From: Paragorgia papillata
Lineage: Eukaryota; Cnidaria; Anthozoa; Scleralcyonacea; Coralliidae
Direction of reading: 5' to 3'
NCBI GenBank assembly: GCA_035771165.1
Contig: JAWNZC010000237.1
Coordinates: 1,289,001-1,353,000 of the forward strand
Length of the DNA: 64,000 nt
The position numbers were made by a program, and so were the translations under genes. How positions within the stretch are numbered: the stretch's first letter is position 1; each line of letters starts with the position of its first letter. The notes below the pieces were generated by a model. The model ran no database searches. It had not been told where the DNA came from and saw nothing but the letters and a program-made list of their open reading frames with translations. Shown here piece by piece: positions 25,001 through 31,679 of the stretch.

Positions 25001-28000
25001 CGTACCCTGGGTGACTGCCTTTGTCCTACGGTGCCTCGCTGTCGTACTGTTGCTGGGGATCTGCGTTGCGCTAAGTTGCTGTCATCTGCAGTTGTGGGGG
25101 GCTCCTTCGTGCTACTTTGCTATACTACAGTTGTGGGTGACTGTAGATGTGCTTTACTGCTGCCGTACAGTCGTTGGGAACTGTATTGTGCTTTCTGCTG
25201 CCGTACTGTCACTGGGGCGGTGGATTTGTGCTCCCTTGCCATTGCCCTGTTGTGCAGGGGTCTCTTTAATTGTATTGGCGATGTCGTCATGCGGGTCTGT
25301 ACTGTGCAACACTGCTTATCGTACAGGCGTTGGGGGCCTGTACTTGTGCTCCCCTGCTGTTGCACTGTCATGTGGGGGGTCCTCAGTGTGTGTGGGTCCG
25401 TACTGTGAAATTTTGCCGTACAGACGTTGGGGGTCTGTATTTGTGCTCCCTGCTGTTGCACAGTCATGCGGGGGGTCCTCTGGTCCTGGCCTGTTCGCTT
25501 GTGTGTTTTTCGCCAGTACATCTGGTCTGTTCCCCGGCTACTCCGGGTGATAACTTATGTAGGGTGTGTTCTTGGCTACTCCAAGAAAATGTGCAGTAGT
25601 GTGCTGTAATTATGTGTAGTAGTAGCTTGTGCCTAGCTGTTGGTAGTTTGTGTTGCCATGCCTGTACATCGGGTCTGTGCCCCGACTACTCTGGGTAATA
25701 ACTTAATTTGTGGGGTGTGTTCTTGGCTACTCCGAGAAAATGTGCCGTAGTGGGCTGTAATGTGTAGTAGCTTGTGCTTTACAGTACCGGATTGTCCGGT
25801 TTTTGCTTAGTGTAATTTAAGTTTATTGGGCTCTTCAGCTGCTCTTAAGTCCAGCTCGTTGCTTGTTGTTGTTTGCTATGTACTTGTCTACCTGCTCTGG
25901 AAAGGGCCCGTTTGTTGCTTTTCTATGTTGCAGGAGTGGGCCTTTGCTTCTGGCTTTGCGTACAGGTTCCGTTCATTGATGGTCACCTGGATGTGGGTCG
26001 TTCAATTGCAGCTTTCGCCATTTCTCTGTTGGTTGGCCCCTGGTGGCTTTCTTAGGTCCAGGTCGGTATGGTAATTTCGGAACCATTGATTATCATTTGG
26101 TAAGTTACTTCTCCACTTTATGTGTGACAGTAGTTCTGTTAGGAGAGGGTAATTCTCGGCAACATTGCTACAAGTTAGTTGGGGGTTTAGGCTTGCCTGG
26201 AGCTGCTCTACCTATATAAGACCGCTCCCGTCTTGGTGGATCGCCTGTTCCTGTAAACTGTTCCTCAGCTATTAGGGCAAACCCTCTCCGACGGAGCTAC
26301 ACCCTCCAAAGGTCGTAGTTTACATTACTGTATCCTTGTTAGGCACACTAGTGCTGGTACTGTAGTTAATGGCGTGGTATCAAGCCCTATGCCAGACATT
26401 GCAGGATTGTTAATATTACATAAACCTGTATATTTTAGAGGTAAGGTAAGGGCCGATCATTGTTTTAAGGGCCCATATTCTCGAAGGTGGAAAATGTAGT
26501 GGACGTGCCGTGCGTCCGCCTGTGGACGCCCCTGAAGTCGAGTGACTGTTGTTCTTAATACATGCTGTGACATCTTCTGTGATCTATATTACGTATGTAA
26601 CTAAGTAAACAGGTGCACACACACATGGAAAAATGTAATCTATTTGTTTTATATCATAAAAATTTAAGCGGTTTATAGAAAGATTTTCTGGTGGGCATGA
26701 AAAAAGAAAAAAACTCATCCGCCGATGTGAATTTGTCATACATGTAGTTTCAACGTTTATTACCCTGTGTATCTTGATCCCAGTTGAATGTACCATCTTG
26801 CTGTTTCTGCAATATAGTTTACATAGTTACTGACAACAAATACATAAAACATACATAAAACTACATAGTTTACCGGTCATTTCGCTACAGAGTCGTTTCG
26901 GTACACAATGATAAGTGCTCTCGCATTTGCATGCACACTGTACACCAAGAAGAATATTAGATTAAATTATATATACAGTGTGTGTATTGTAAAAACAGTC
27001 TATTCAGGCTGCAATATTTAACAATTATTCGCCGAAGCCGAGGTGAATATCGGTGAATAATAACCGAGGCGAAGTCGAGGTTATTATTTACAATAATACC
27101 ATGATCGCCTCGGATTCTTTTGTTCTCCGAGGGAATGTAAACTTCGTCATTTCCCTCATCGCTCATGCAAGAGGGAAATTTATCCTTTGTCTTCTAATTT
27201 TCCAGTGCATGTTGATGAGGGAAAATTAGAAGACAAAGAAATCCTTTGTCTTCTTCTAATTTTCCCGTGCATGTTGAGGAGGGAAAATTAGAAGACAAAG
27301 AAATCTTTTATCTTCTTCTAAATTTCCCGCTTGCATATATTTTCCCTCATCAACATGCACGGGAAAATTAGATGCAACCTGATCAACCGTGTAAATTTCC
27401 TGTCGGTAAGATTCTCAAAGTTTTCCTCGGCGATCATAATATTACAAACTAATAACATGATTTTTCGGGAAATTAGCGATTAAATTTCCCCTTTGCCTCG
27501 GGAAGATTTGTAAAGGTCCTCGGGCCGCACTGGGCCTGAGGCGAATAATTGTTTTAATAATTTTAATAATTGTTTCGATTAATTAGATTAGCGTCTTTCC
27601 TGTTTTCAATGTCTCACGACGGAAATCAATAAATGCACTCCGAGACTTGCACTCCGAGACTGCGAGGGAAGAGATTCTTGGTGATAATTGTCACCCATCA
27701 TTAGCAAAACAAGCTTGTCTCACCGTCGAGTCTGATGATAGTGGTGATAGCGGTGATGGGTTTATATCCGATCAAGAAAAGCAACCGAGCATCCGGTCTG
27801 GCGGAGCGTACGGTAACCAAAAGTCGAGTGTCAAGAGTCGAGACTAAAAGTCGAGAGTAGAGACAAAAAAGTAGAGACAAAAAAGTCGAGAGTCGAGACA
27901 AAGAAGTCGAGAGAGATAAAAAACAAGAATTACAAAGGTGTGATAATAATCGAGCTATTTGCGCTAAGGAAGCGGGGTATACTGGCATACTCTGAAACCC

Positions 28001-30639
28001 GGACTCGGACTCAAAAAGTCATAAATTTTGTAATCCGTAAGCCTTTAAACAAGAAAAAATAGTAAAATATAAAATATTATATTACAAAAATTGTGACAAA
28101 ATGAAACAACAAAACATGTGGTTATTCGCGGAAAACACACTCAGACCACTATAGTGAAACACAAGTACACAATTCCGTTGGATCGTCCTATATTTAAAGA
28201 AGGTAAATAATAATGGTTGTATACACGGCACTTTCAGTTTGCGCATCCCCTTTTGTTGTGAAAGTATAATATGAGACGATGAGTCTACCATATGGTTATC
28301 TGGGAAACGCGGGTAGCGGGTAACCAGTTGCGGGTAGTCATTTGCGGGTAACCAGTTGAGTCATTTGCGGGTAACCAGTTGCGGGTAGTCATTTGCGGGT
28401 AAAATGGAAAATGCGGGTAGATATTTGCGGGTAGAATATGGAAAATGCAGGGATTTCAAATTACCTCTTTGGAAGTACACTTTCACAATGTTTCAACTTC
28501 ATGATTTAATATCCTGGCTAGGCGCAGTTAAAGTAGGTGCTAAAGTGGGATTTTACTACCATTTGCGATCAACCGTTAGGCGTGAGAGTTAAAACGCGTT
28601 TGTTTACGTTTCAAACGTGCACGTTTAACTGGAAAATTTTACGTTTCAACAATACCCCAATCAATCAACCTGTCAAAAAATGGCGTGTGATTCATCAAGC
28701 TATTGTTAAAACGTCAAAATTTTCCAGTTAAACTTGCACGTTTGAAACGTAAACAAACGCGTTTTAACTCTCACGCCTAACGGTTGATCACAAATGGTAG
28801 TAACACCAACTTTCAGATTTCCGCCCCACATATTTCCGCACCGCTTCTCTTTATGGATGACCAAAATCGAGTCATCTTTTGCATGAGATTTACAGTACAG
28901 TCTCAGTCGACTTTCGCAGTTAAAAATAAAATATTCGATATTCGAAATGAGTTAGCATGGGCGCAGACTCTACTAGATGAAACCAAGGTTAATAAACAAG
29001 ATATCAAACACACTCATAGACGATGGTTCTTTTAAATAGCAGTAATATAGTAATACAAATTTATACAAAATAATTCATATATCATCCATGTGCAAATTTA
29101 GTTGTTAAAGAGCTCTCGCATCTCCGTTACACTACATTATATTGCATAGCATTGTATTACATTCATCTAGTAAAATCCTACGTAAGAGTAAGTGTTTCGG
29201 AGTTTCCCAGAGCCTCCGTTCCTTGGTAATTCCCAAAAGGATTGCAGGCTCTGGGTACGAGATTGCCATTACCTATGATTTCAGTCAATTGGTTGGCAAA
29301 TGTACTAGACCCAATACTTTGCCAACCAATGCACCTAATGTTTGCCTCCAAAAAAATCCAAGATGGCAGCGTTCAATTGGTTACCTGCAGTTAGCTGAAA
29401 TTAAGATAGGATGCCCACTGATCTCATACAGATCACTGCATAGAGATCATATAAATACTAGAGGGGGCATCCTATCTTAATTTCAGTCAACCGCGGGTAC
29501 AGTAACCAATTGAACGCTGCCATCTTGGATTTTTTTGGAAGCAAACATTAAGTGCGTTGGTTGGCAATTAAGGACTGGGTCTCGTACATTTGCCAACCAA
29601 TTGACTGAAATATCATACTGTAGGTAATGGCGGCTGCCAGGTGGTTACCAAATTTTCCCACCAATGCCCCCTCTAGTATTTATATGATCTCTAGGGATTT
29701 GATAACATATATATATATATATAAATTATAATATTATATGTAAACAGGTTTCAGAAATCAGAATTGCTTTCAGCTTTTCATCTAGCATGTAAAGTGGACC
29801 CCACGCATGTCGAGATTAGCACCCTCACTGGGCTCCAGGCCTTCGGCCCTATGCCCGGGGATTATATATATATATAATATATAAAATATAAATATATATA
29901 TATATATATATATATTTAAAAAACAAATAATATTCTCAGAGTTTTGATTTAAAAACTTTAATTTGGTAAATAATAATAATATGGATTTATAACAAGAGAA
30001 CCAAATAAGGCTGAACACGAACGGGACCCCAATGCAAGGTGTTAGCCAACTAACTAAAATACAAGAATTCATGAAAATATATAACTAAGTTAATTTAACT
30101 ATGGCAGGGGCGTGACCTGCACAACGAGTAAGTACAAGCTATAAAGTCAGGAGCAAACATATTTTATATTTACAAGAAGATCATCATAGATTTTGATAAA
30201 AAAATACTAAAAAAAAATACTATCAGGGGCCATCGTAAAAACAAGCTTGAAATAAAAATTGAATTAAAAACATTCTACTTACTTCATTTGAAGAACCATT
30301 CTGGCCAGTCACACATTCATGACTCCTGGATTCAGAGTTGGAGTCAGCAAATGTCGAGTTAACCATGGCCACTAAAGCAACGCTGAGGTTTACTCGTAAT
30401 GCATAAACATTGGCAAAACCTAGCATACCAAGAACAACAAGAATATACCGCTTTGCAACGCATCTTGAAGGAGCTGAGAGAGAACGAAAACCGCCGTTTA
30501 TCACGAGTTCTGCATGCTCTGCTTCCATTTCCATTCCTTGTTTGCTTGATTGTGATTGATTTTGTTCATAGTCGAGCAGTTCTAATTTTCTCCCGTCCCC
30601 TCCCCCAACTCGTCTTGTTGCTCCCCAAGCTATTTCCAT
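3789..30639 (-). CDS. SLC17A5: Sialin-like SLC17 family anion transporter, complete 10-exon gene
   Basis: Joining ten exons (30639-30283, 26806-26764, 22808-22609, 17800-17713, 15007-14912, 14133-13988, 10795-10646, 8793-8661, 6148-5904, 4016-3789) gives one frame of 1686 nt, 561 residues plus stop. Every intron is GT-AG and every phase fits. SLC17 hallmarks appear in order: [15 protein letters not shown] in the first membrane segment, [47 protein letters not shown], [17 protein letters not shown] [47 protein letters not shown] and [19 protein letters not shown]. Members are 12-helix proton- or sodium-coupled organic anion carriers in lysosomal, vesicular or plasma membranes; sialin exports sialic acid. 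The acidic C-terminal tail after the last helix is cytosolic. I chose the sialin branch from the first-helix and exon-9/10 wording; another SLC17 anion-transporter paralogue is possible, a vesicular glutamate transporter less so. Confidence 0.9.
4124..5870. repeat. 24-bp minisatellite, about 72 units, filling a SLC17 intron
   Basis: Unit CAACACAACATTGTTCATGC plus TGGT, with C/T variation at a few sites, some AATATT variants, shortened ATATGG units and a few inverted GCTGACCAGCAC units near 5370-5430 and 5790-5850. Because 24 is a multiple of three, frames stay open on both strands (414 and 383 codons). They encode only the 8-residue repeats MLVNTTLF and MNNVVLTS, and I do not regard them as genes. 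Confidence 0.95.
5904..6148 (-). CDS. SLC17A5: SLC17-like gene, exon 9
   Basis: Codes [17 protein letters not shown], the [19 protein letters not shown] signature and [18 protein letters not shown]. Acceptor TTTCTTTAG completes a Gly codon from exon 8; donor GAA|GTAAGA, phase 0. Confidence 0.93.
6223..6522. mobile_element. TIR element with ACACACGAAAAACG ends and AACAACTTGTT core
   Basis: Ends ACACACGAAAAACGC and CGTTTTTACCTGTGT. The interior is full of TGTTACAACTTGTT-type palindromes. Relatives: 42179-42637 and 62432-62760. Confidence 0.6.
6600..6857. repeat. GAAT/GGAT tetranucleotide microsatellite
   Basis: A pure GAAT run at about 6692-6795 is flanked by interrupted GGATGGAT/AGAT units. 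Confidence 0.95.
6869..7600 (+). pseudogene. Internally deleted LINE fragment (endonuclease + reverse transcriptase)
   Basis: 6869-7099 encodes endonuclease-domain wording ([30 protein letters not shown]). From about 7225 come RT motifs [22 protein letters not shown] and [11 protein letters not shown], with frame breaks. The linker between the two is missing, so the copy is dead. Confidence 0.8.
7608..7793. mobile_element. Foldback element with AATAGACCTTATT ends
   Basis: Inverted ends AATAGACCTTATTCAAAAAT and GGCCGCCGAATT, arms about 80 bp. An outer weaker inverted pair (GGGATAAAACTCATTTCA and its complement at 7888-7907) brackets it. Confidence 0.65.
8050..8226 (+). other. Probable retroelement 3' tail ending in a TTC run
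   Basis: A non-coding 3'-like segment ends in GTAAATAAAGA followed by TTC repeats, the way many non-LTR elements end. Confidence 0.3.
8227..8650. repeat. GGAT tetranucleotide microsatellite
   Basis: Interrupted GGATGGATAAACAGATGGCT units lead into a pure GGAT run at about 8450-8572 and a GAAT run at 8583-8614. Confidence 0.95.
8661..8793 (-). CDS. SLC17A5: SLC17-like gene, exon 8
   Basis: Codes [20 protein letters not shown], then [20 protein letters not shown], a membrane segment followed by the basic RRR loop. Acceptor TTTTTTTAG, donor G|GTGAGA, ends phase 1. Confidence 0.9.
8970..9918 (+). mobile_element. Helitron-like element with microsatellite core, interrupted by a foldback
   Basis: Starts TCTCCGCCAAGAGG after an A, carries a TCTG/TTTG microsatellite (9001-9075), and ends with hairpin GCAGTC-CCT-GACTGC (9897-9911) followed by CTAG then T. 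TC start, 3' hairpin and CTRR end between A and T are Helitron hallmarks. Without the 480-bp insertion it would be about 470 bp and non-autonomous. A second copy is at 53448-54001, minus strand. Confidence 0.65.
9385..9860. mobile_element. TTAA-flanked foldback element inserted in the Helitron
   Basis: TTAA at 9381-9384 and 9861-9864. Inverted ends AGTGCCAAAGCAGCG and AGTACCAATGCAGCG; arms about 185 bp include TTTGAAAGAACACTTAAAAT. The other Helitron copy has the empty site with a single TTAA (53453-53456). Confidence 0.85.
10300..10399. mobile_element. Short palindromic element, 100 bp
   Basis: Ends TTAAGGCGGTTTTCC and GGAAAACCGCCTTTA with several internal GCGACATTT palindromes. Confidence 0.6.
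10646..10795 (-). CDS. SLC17A5: SLC17-like gene, exon 7
   Basis: Codes [20 protein letters not shown], then [20 protein letters not shown]. Acceptor TTTGTAG. The donor GAG|GTCATT is a weak GT site, but the only choice that keeps frame with exon 8. Confidence 0.88.
10796..11500. other. Intronic stretch, no gene recognised
   Basis: Contains the genome-wide-type string CTGATTGGTCAACGCACGG at about 10887 and ordinary unique-looking sequence. No bounded element was resolved. Confidence 0.4.
11500..11660 (+). mobile_element. Penelope-type 3' repeat with CTGACGA hairpin
   Basis: CTGACGA at 11527, hairpin A-GGGC-CTTC-GCTC, GAAACG. Then a conserved tail ending ACACTGCCTACGCAGCAC. Homologous copies lie at 33500-33660 and 37921-38035. 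Confidence 0.5.
12330..13424 (-). pseudogene. Degenerate LINE (endonuclease to reverse transcriptase)
   Basis: Reading down the minus strand: [15 protein letters not shown] and [11 protein letters not shown] (endonuclease, 13250-13130), [13 protein letters not shown] (about 13080), [10 protein letters not shown] (about 12930), and [19 protein letters not shown] with FADDT (12460-12340). Frames are broken and parts are missing. Confidence 0.75.
13988..14133 (-). CDS. SLC17A5: SLC17-like gene, exon 6
   Basis: Codes [20 protein letters not shown] then the central loop ([20 protein letters not shown]). Ends phase 0 at CAT|GTAGGT. Confidence 0.92.
14395..14490 (+). repeat. tRNA-like repeat, copy 1 (degenerate)
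   Basis: CAATGGTTAGAGTGTCTACC resembles a D-arm (A box); GGTTCAGATCC resembles a B box. Then GGGACTCAGAAATC and TTTTCTGAGT. Same family as 36909-36991 and 47201-47290. Confidence 0.45.
14600..14760 (+). repeat. CCGATTATTTT-type short repeats
   Basis: Repeated ATTCAAAATAATCGGCCG and TACCGATTAT motifs, followed by GATTAATCGGC palindromes. Confidence 0.6.
14912..15007 (-). CDS. SLC17A5: SLC17-like gene, exon 5
   Basis: Codes (G)[15 protein letters not shown], then [17 protein letters not shown]. The phase fixes the acceptor at GAAAG|GA rather than the AG three bases later. Donor TTTG|GTATGC. Confidence 0.9.
15065..16343. mobile_element. TTAA MITE interrupted by a larger TTAA foldback
   Basis: Outer ends TGTGAAGTAATACGAGCAAC and its complement, flanked by TTAA at 15061-15064 and 16344-16347. 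The interior (GCAACTTTGTTGCG) is split by the element at 15147-16162. Its relative at 54524-55311 is uninterrupted. Confidence 0.75.
15147..16162. mobile_element. TTAA foldback, 1016 bp, with internal insertion
   Basis: TTAA on both sides (15143-15146, 16163-16166). Ends AGGGTATTGGCAATAAAAAT and complement; arms include CGTATCTGTTTTGGTTTTGG. A second copy of the left arm begins at about 15658, so the segment 15283-15655 in between looks inserted. The related sequence at 55201-55260 is the empty site. Confidence 0.8.
15283..16940. repeat. Outer inverted repeat of a nested foldback cluster
   Basis: Arms 15283-15655 and 16572-16940 are inverted copies (for example CACACAATGATATAATTTAG and TTAAAGTGCTTATGCAGCG). 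A third related arm lies at about 16354-16500 in direct orientation to the left arm. Several foldbacks have landed in one another. Confidence 0.7.
17362..17523. mobile_element. Palindromic element, TTAATAAGCC type
   Basis: Ends AATAAAAGGCTTATTAA and complement; arms contain GGGAAAGTATTTGCC. About 160 bp. Confidence 0.6.
17713..17800 (-). CDS. SLC17A5: SLC17-like gene, exon 4
   Basis: Codes [20 protein letters not shown] then [10 protein letters not shown], the conserved SLC17 loop before membrane segment 5. Acceptor CATCTTTAG, donor TCAG|GTAAGT. Confidence 0.92.
17873..18630. mobile_element. TTAA foldback, 758 bp
   Basis: TTAA at 17869-17872 and 18631-18634; ends AGTACCTC and AGTGTTAC. Arms of about 150 bp share TCTAGTATTGATACCAGTAA and CTCGAGATATTTAAGTTTCT; TGACGTCA occurs near the inner edge of both arms. 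Confidence 0.75.
18640..19700. other. Intronic stretch with no bounded element
   Basis: No exon was seen. A short match to the 115-bp repeat (TCAAGAGGAAAACCCTCAG) lies near 19180. Otherwise nothing was recognised. Confidence 0.4.
19705..22532. mobile_element. Giant TTAA inverted-repeat element, 2.8 kb
   Basis: TTAA at 19701-19704 and 22533-22536; ends AGTGCCTATCTCATGG and complement. The arms (about 19705-20985 and 21395-22532) are inverted copies over roughly 1.2 kb, sharing CGGAAGTGACGTAGAAGCAG and GTAATGTCGTCTACCTCTGG. The loop of about 400 bp is unique. ORFs in it (66 and 143 codons at 20477 and 20732) match no family I know. The end motif is shared with smaller TTAA foldbacks. Confidence 0.8.
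22609..22808 (-). CDS. SLC17A5: SLC17-like gene, exon 3
   Basis: Codes [20 protein letters not shown], then [16 protein letters not shown] and [13 protein letters not shown]: membrane segments 2 to 4 with the MFS signature loop. Acceptor TATGCAG, donor GAA|GTGAGT, phase 1 to phase 0. Confidence 0.92.
22966..23284. mobile_element. TTAA foldback, 319 bp, near-perfect palindrome
   Basis: TTAA at 22962-22965 and 23285-23288. Ends AGTGCCTATGTCATCCTCAG and complement, arms about 150 bp, with GGAAGTGACGTC near the centre. It resembles a small version of the 19705-22532 element. Confidence 0.85.
23450..23826 (+). repeat. 115-bp tandem repeat, three units
   Basis: Each unit holds GAAGAACCCTCAGACATCCT, a TTAACCCATT box and a GCCAGC.AAAAA stretch before a T-rich run. 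A lone copy is at 49290-49405. Confidence 0.7.
24280..25550 (+). repeat. Diverged tandem repeats (about 60 bp and 31 bp units)
   Basis: Loose units of GTGCTACTTTGCTATCATA and TTGTTGCGGGGGGACTGC run from about 24430. Embedded at 24795-25040 are about eight units of CCTGGGTGACTGCCTTTGTC. The strand is G/T/C-rich with few A, which keeps frames open (227 codons at 24867). Nothing suggests a real protein. Confidence 0.75.
26207..26225 (+). promoter_or_regulatory. Possible TATA-type promoter inside the large TIR element
   Basis: CTACCTATATAAGACCGC is a strong TATA-box string, with a CT-rich downstream part. It could be a relic promoter or LTR core. No ORF follows. Confidence 0.25.
26764..26806 (-). 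CDS. SLC17A5: SLC17-like gene, exon 2 (43-nt short exon)
   Basis: Acceptor TTGCAG, then [14 protein letters not shown] and one base of a split Gly codon, donor G|GTAATA. The FNWD..TQG wording is the conserved end of the first luminal loop in SLC17 proteins. It joins exon 1 in phase 0 and exon 3 in phase 1. The exon is only 124 bp from the end of a large inverted-repeat element. Confidence 0.87.
27021..27552. mobile_element. TIR element with ACAATTATTCGCCG ends
   Basis: Ends ACAATTATTCGCCGAAGCC and AGGCGAATAATTGT. Inside are three inverted/direct copies of AATTTTCCCGTGCATGTTGA with GAAGACAAAG. Confidence 0.6.
27845..27925 (+). repeat. AAGTCGAGAG short tandem repeat
   Basis: About six degenerate AAAAGTCGAGAGTAGAGAC units. 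Confidence 0.7.
28302..28440 (+). repeat. GCGGGTA short tandem repeat
   Basis: Repeated GCGGGTAACCAGTT and GCGGGTAGTCATTT units. Confidence 0.75.
28552..28803. mobile_element. Palindromic foldback, 252 bp
   Basis: Ends TTTACTACCATTTGCGATC and complement; arms about 90 bp contain TTAAAACGCGTTTGTTTACG. Confidence 0.7.
29263..29631. mobile_element. Palindromic foldback, about 370 bp
   Basis: Arms of about 150 bp (TTTCAGTCAATTGGTTGGCA, CCAAGATGGCAGCGTTCAAT, TGAAATTAAGATAGGATGCC) meet at a GATCTCATA-rich centre. Confidence 0.75.
29700..29925. repeat. TA-rich microsatellite
   Basis: AT/TA runs at 29707-29725 and 29862-29918. Confidence 0.85.
30283..30639 (-). CDS. SLC17A5: SLC17-like gene, exon 1
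   Basis: Codes residues 1-119: a hydrophilic cytosolic N-terminus of about 65 residues, then the first membrane segment ([20 protein letters not shown]) and the start of the large luminal loop with N-linked sites NST and NGSS. Ends phase 0 at donor GAA|GTAAGT. The ATG at 30639 is the first in its frame; a downstream MEMEAEH start is also possible. Confidence 0.88.
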
Positions 30640-31614
30640 CTCTCCGTATAATGAGCTATCATTTCCTTCAAATTATGAAGCTTAACTATTAAAACCACCA
30701 TCTTGATTGGACAACCTTTTTAAACGAAACCTCACCCCCATACCACCCCCCGGTAATCACGCCCCCCGGAAACCCTAAACCTAATCACAACCCTCCGGAA
30801 AAGTGTCCGACCTCACATACCCCGACCACAGCACCCCTATAGGATTTTTACCTTTATGTGTTCAAGTTTAACATCCCGCTTGTGGGATGGTTTTATTAGA
30901 TGGTTAAGCTTCATAATTTGAAACCGAGCATCTCTGCACTATTAAAAATTTCCATCTACCAAATTGACATAATATGTGATTTTGTTAAAATTCATTTTTG
31001 TGGGTTGACATGTTTTATTTCAAACGTTCTGCACATTTGGTGCGTGACCTCGGACCTTCAGAGAAGTTACATTGAAGTTTCTCCGTCCCCTCCGCCCAGC
31101 TCGTTTTGTTATCAACCTTTTCAGATCTCTTTTTCGGTTATAAATAATCCTATATTCACGAATTTATTGGTTAGGATTAGGGTGTGTGTTGGGGTAAGGC
31201 TTTCATGAAGTACCTGGGTTATTTAGGACATGAAATTATTACCTCTTTTTCCACCTCAACACTAATTTCCATCTATCGAACTGACACAACGTAATTTCGT
31301 CGTTTGTTTTTTCTTTTTTAAAAATACATTAGTGTTTATTTAAAGAGTTATGGTTAATTCTCAGATTAGTTTGATGGTTAGGATATTTTTTTTTGCTAGA
31401 GAAAGGTTTAGTATCCGTAAAAATATGTTGATGTATTGTTGATATAATGACGTCATGTCAGTTTGGCAAATGGAAACAAATGCTGACCGGTACATAATAT
31501 GTGTGCATACATGAAGTAGCTGCTTATACTGAATAAAGAGACTTGTGAATAGAGGAGAGAATATTTATAAAGAACTAAAAGAATAGAGACAGGATTTTAT
31601 CGTTTTAGCAAATA
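30640..31614. promoter_or_regulatory. Shared head-to-head promoter interval between SLC17-like and Btz-motif genes
   Basis: 975 bp separate the two start codons, which point away from each other. The interval contains a perfect 17-bp inverted pair (AAATTATGAAGCTTAAC at about 30669 and its complement at about 30902), and a partial copy of the exon-1 border sequence at about 31077-31130 (TCTCCGTCCCCTCC). No clear TATA box is placed upstream of either gene. Bidirectional regulation is inference from geometry. Confidence 0.4.
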
Positions 31615-31679
31615 ATGCCAGAAAGGAAATATCGATTAGGATCGTCTGTTGTTGTTCCTGAGCGTTCTACTCATAAAAG
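31615..31679 (+). CDS. Btz-motif gene, exon 1
   Basis: Codes MPERKYRLGSSVVVPERSTH then K and two bases of an Arg codon; donor AAAAG|GTAACG. It was found because its phase 2 end fits exon 2 exactly. Confidence 0.68.

Larger units (their letters stand above)
23854..26640. mobile_element. Large TIR element, 2.8 kb, carrying a GC-richer repeat block
   Basis: Ends GATTACATTTTCCATGTGTG and GATTACATTTTTCCATGTGT (inverted), with further inner similarity (GATGATGTCACAG; GACATCTTCTGTGATC). The 174-bp element at 34159-34332 has the same ends and the inner string GTGACTGTTGTTCTT. No transposase is recognisable inside. Confidence 0.65.

Noticed and set aside
24867..25550. 227-codon ORF in the GC-richer block
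   Set aside because: Several overlapping frames are open because the strand is poor in A. The sequence is diverged tandem repeat with no domain or splice-site support.
27647..27847. Short plus-strand [14 protein letters not shown]...
   Set aside because: No splice partner or domain; it lies between repeats.
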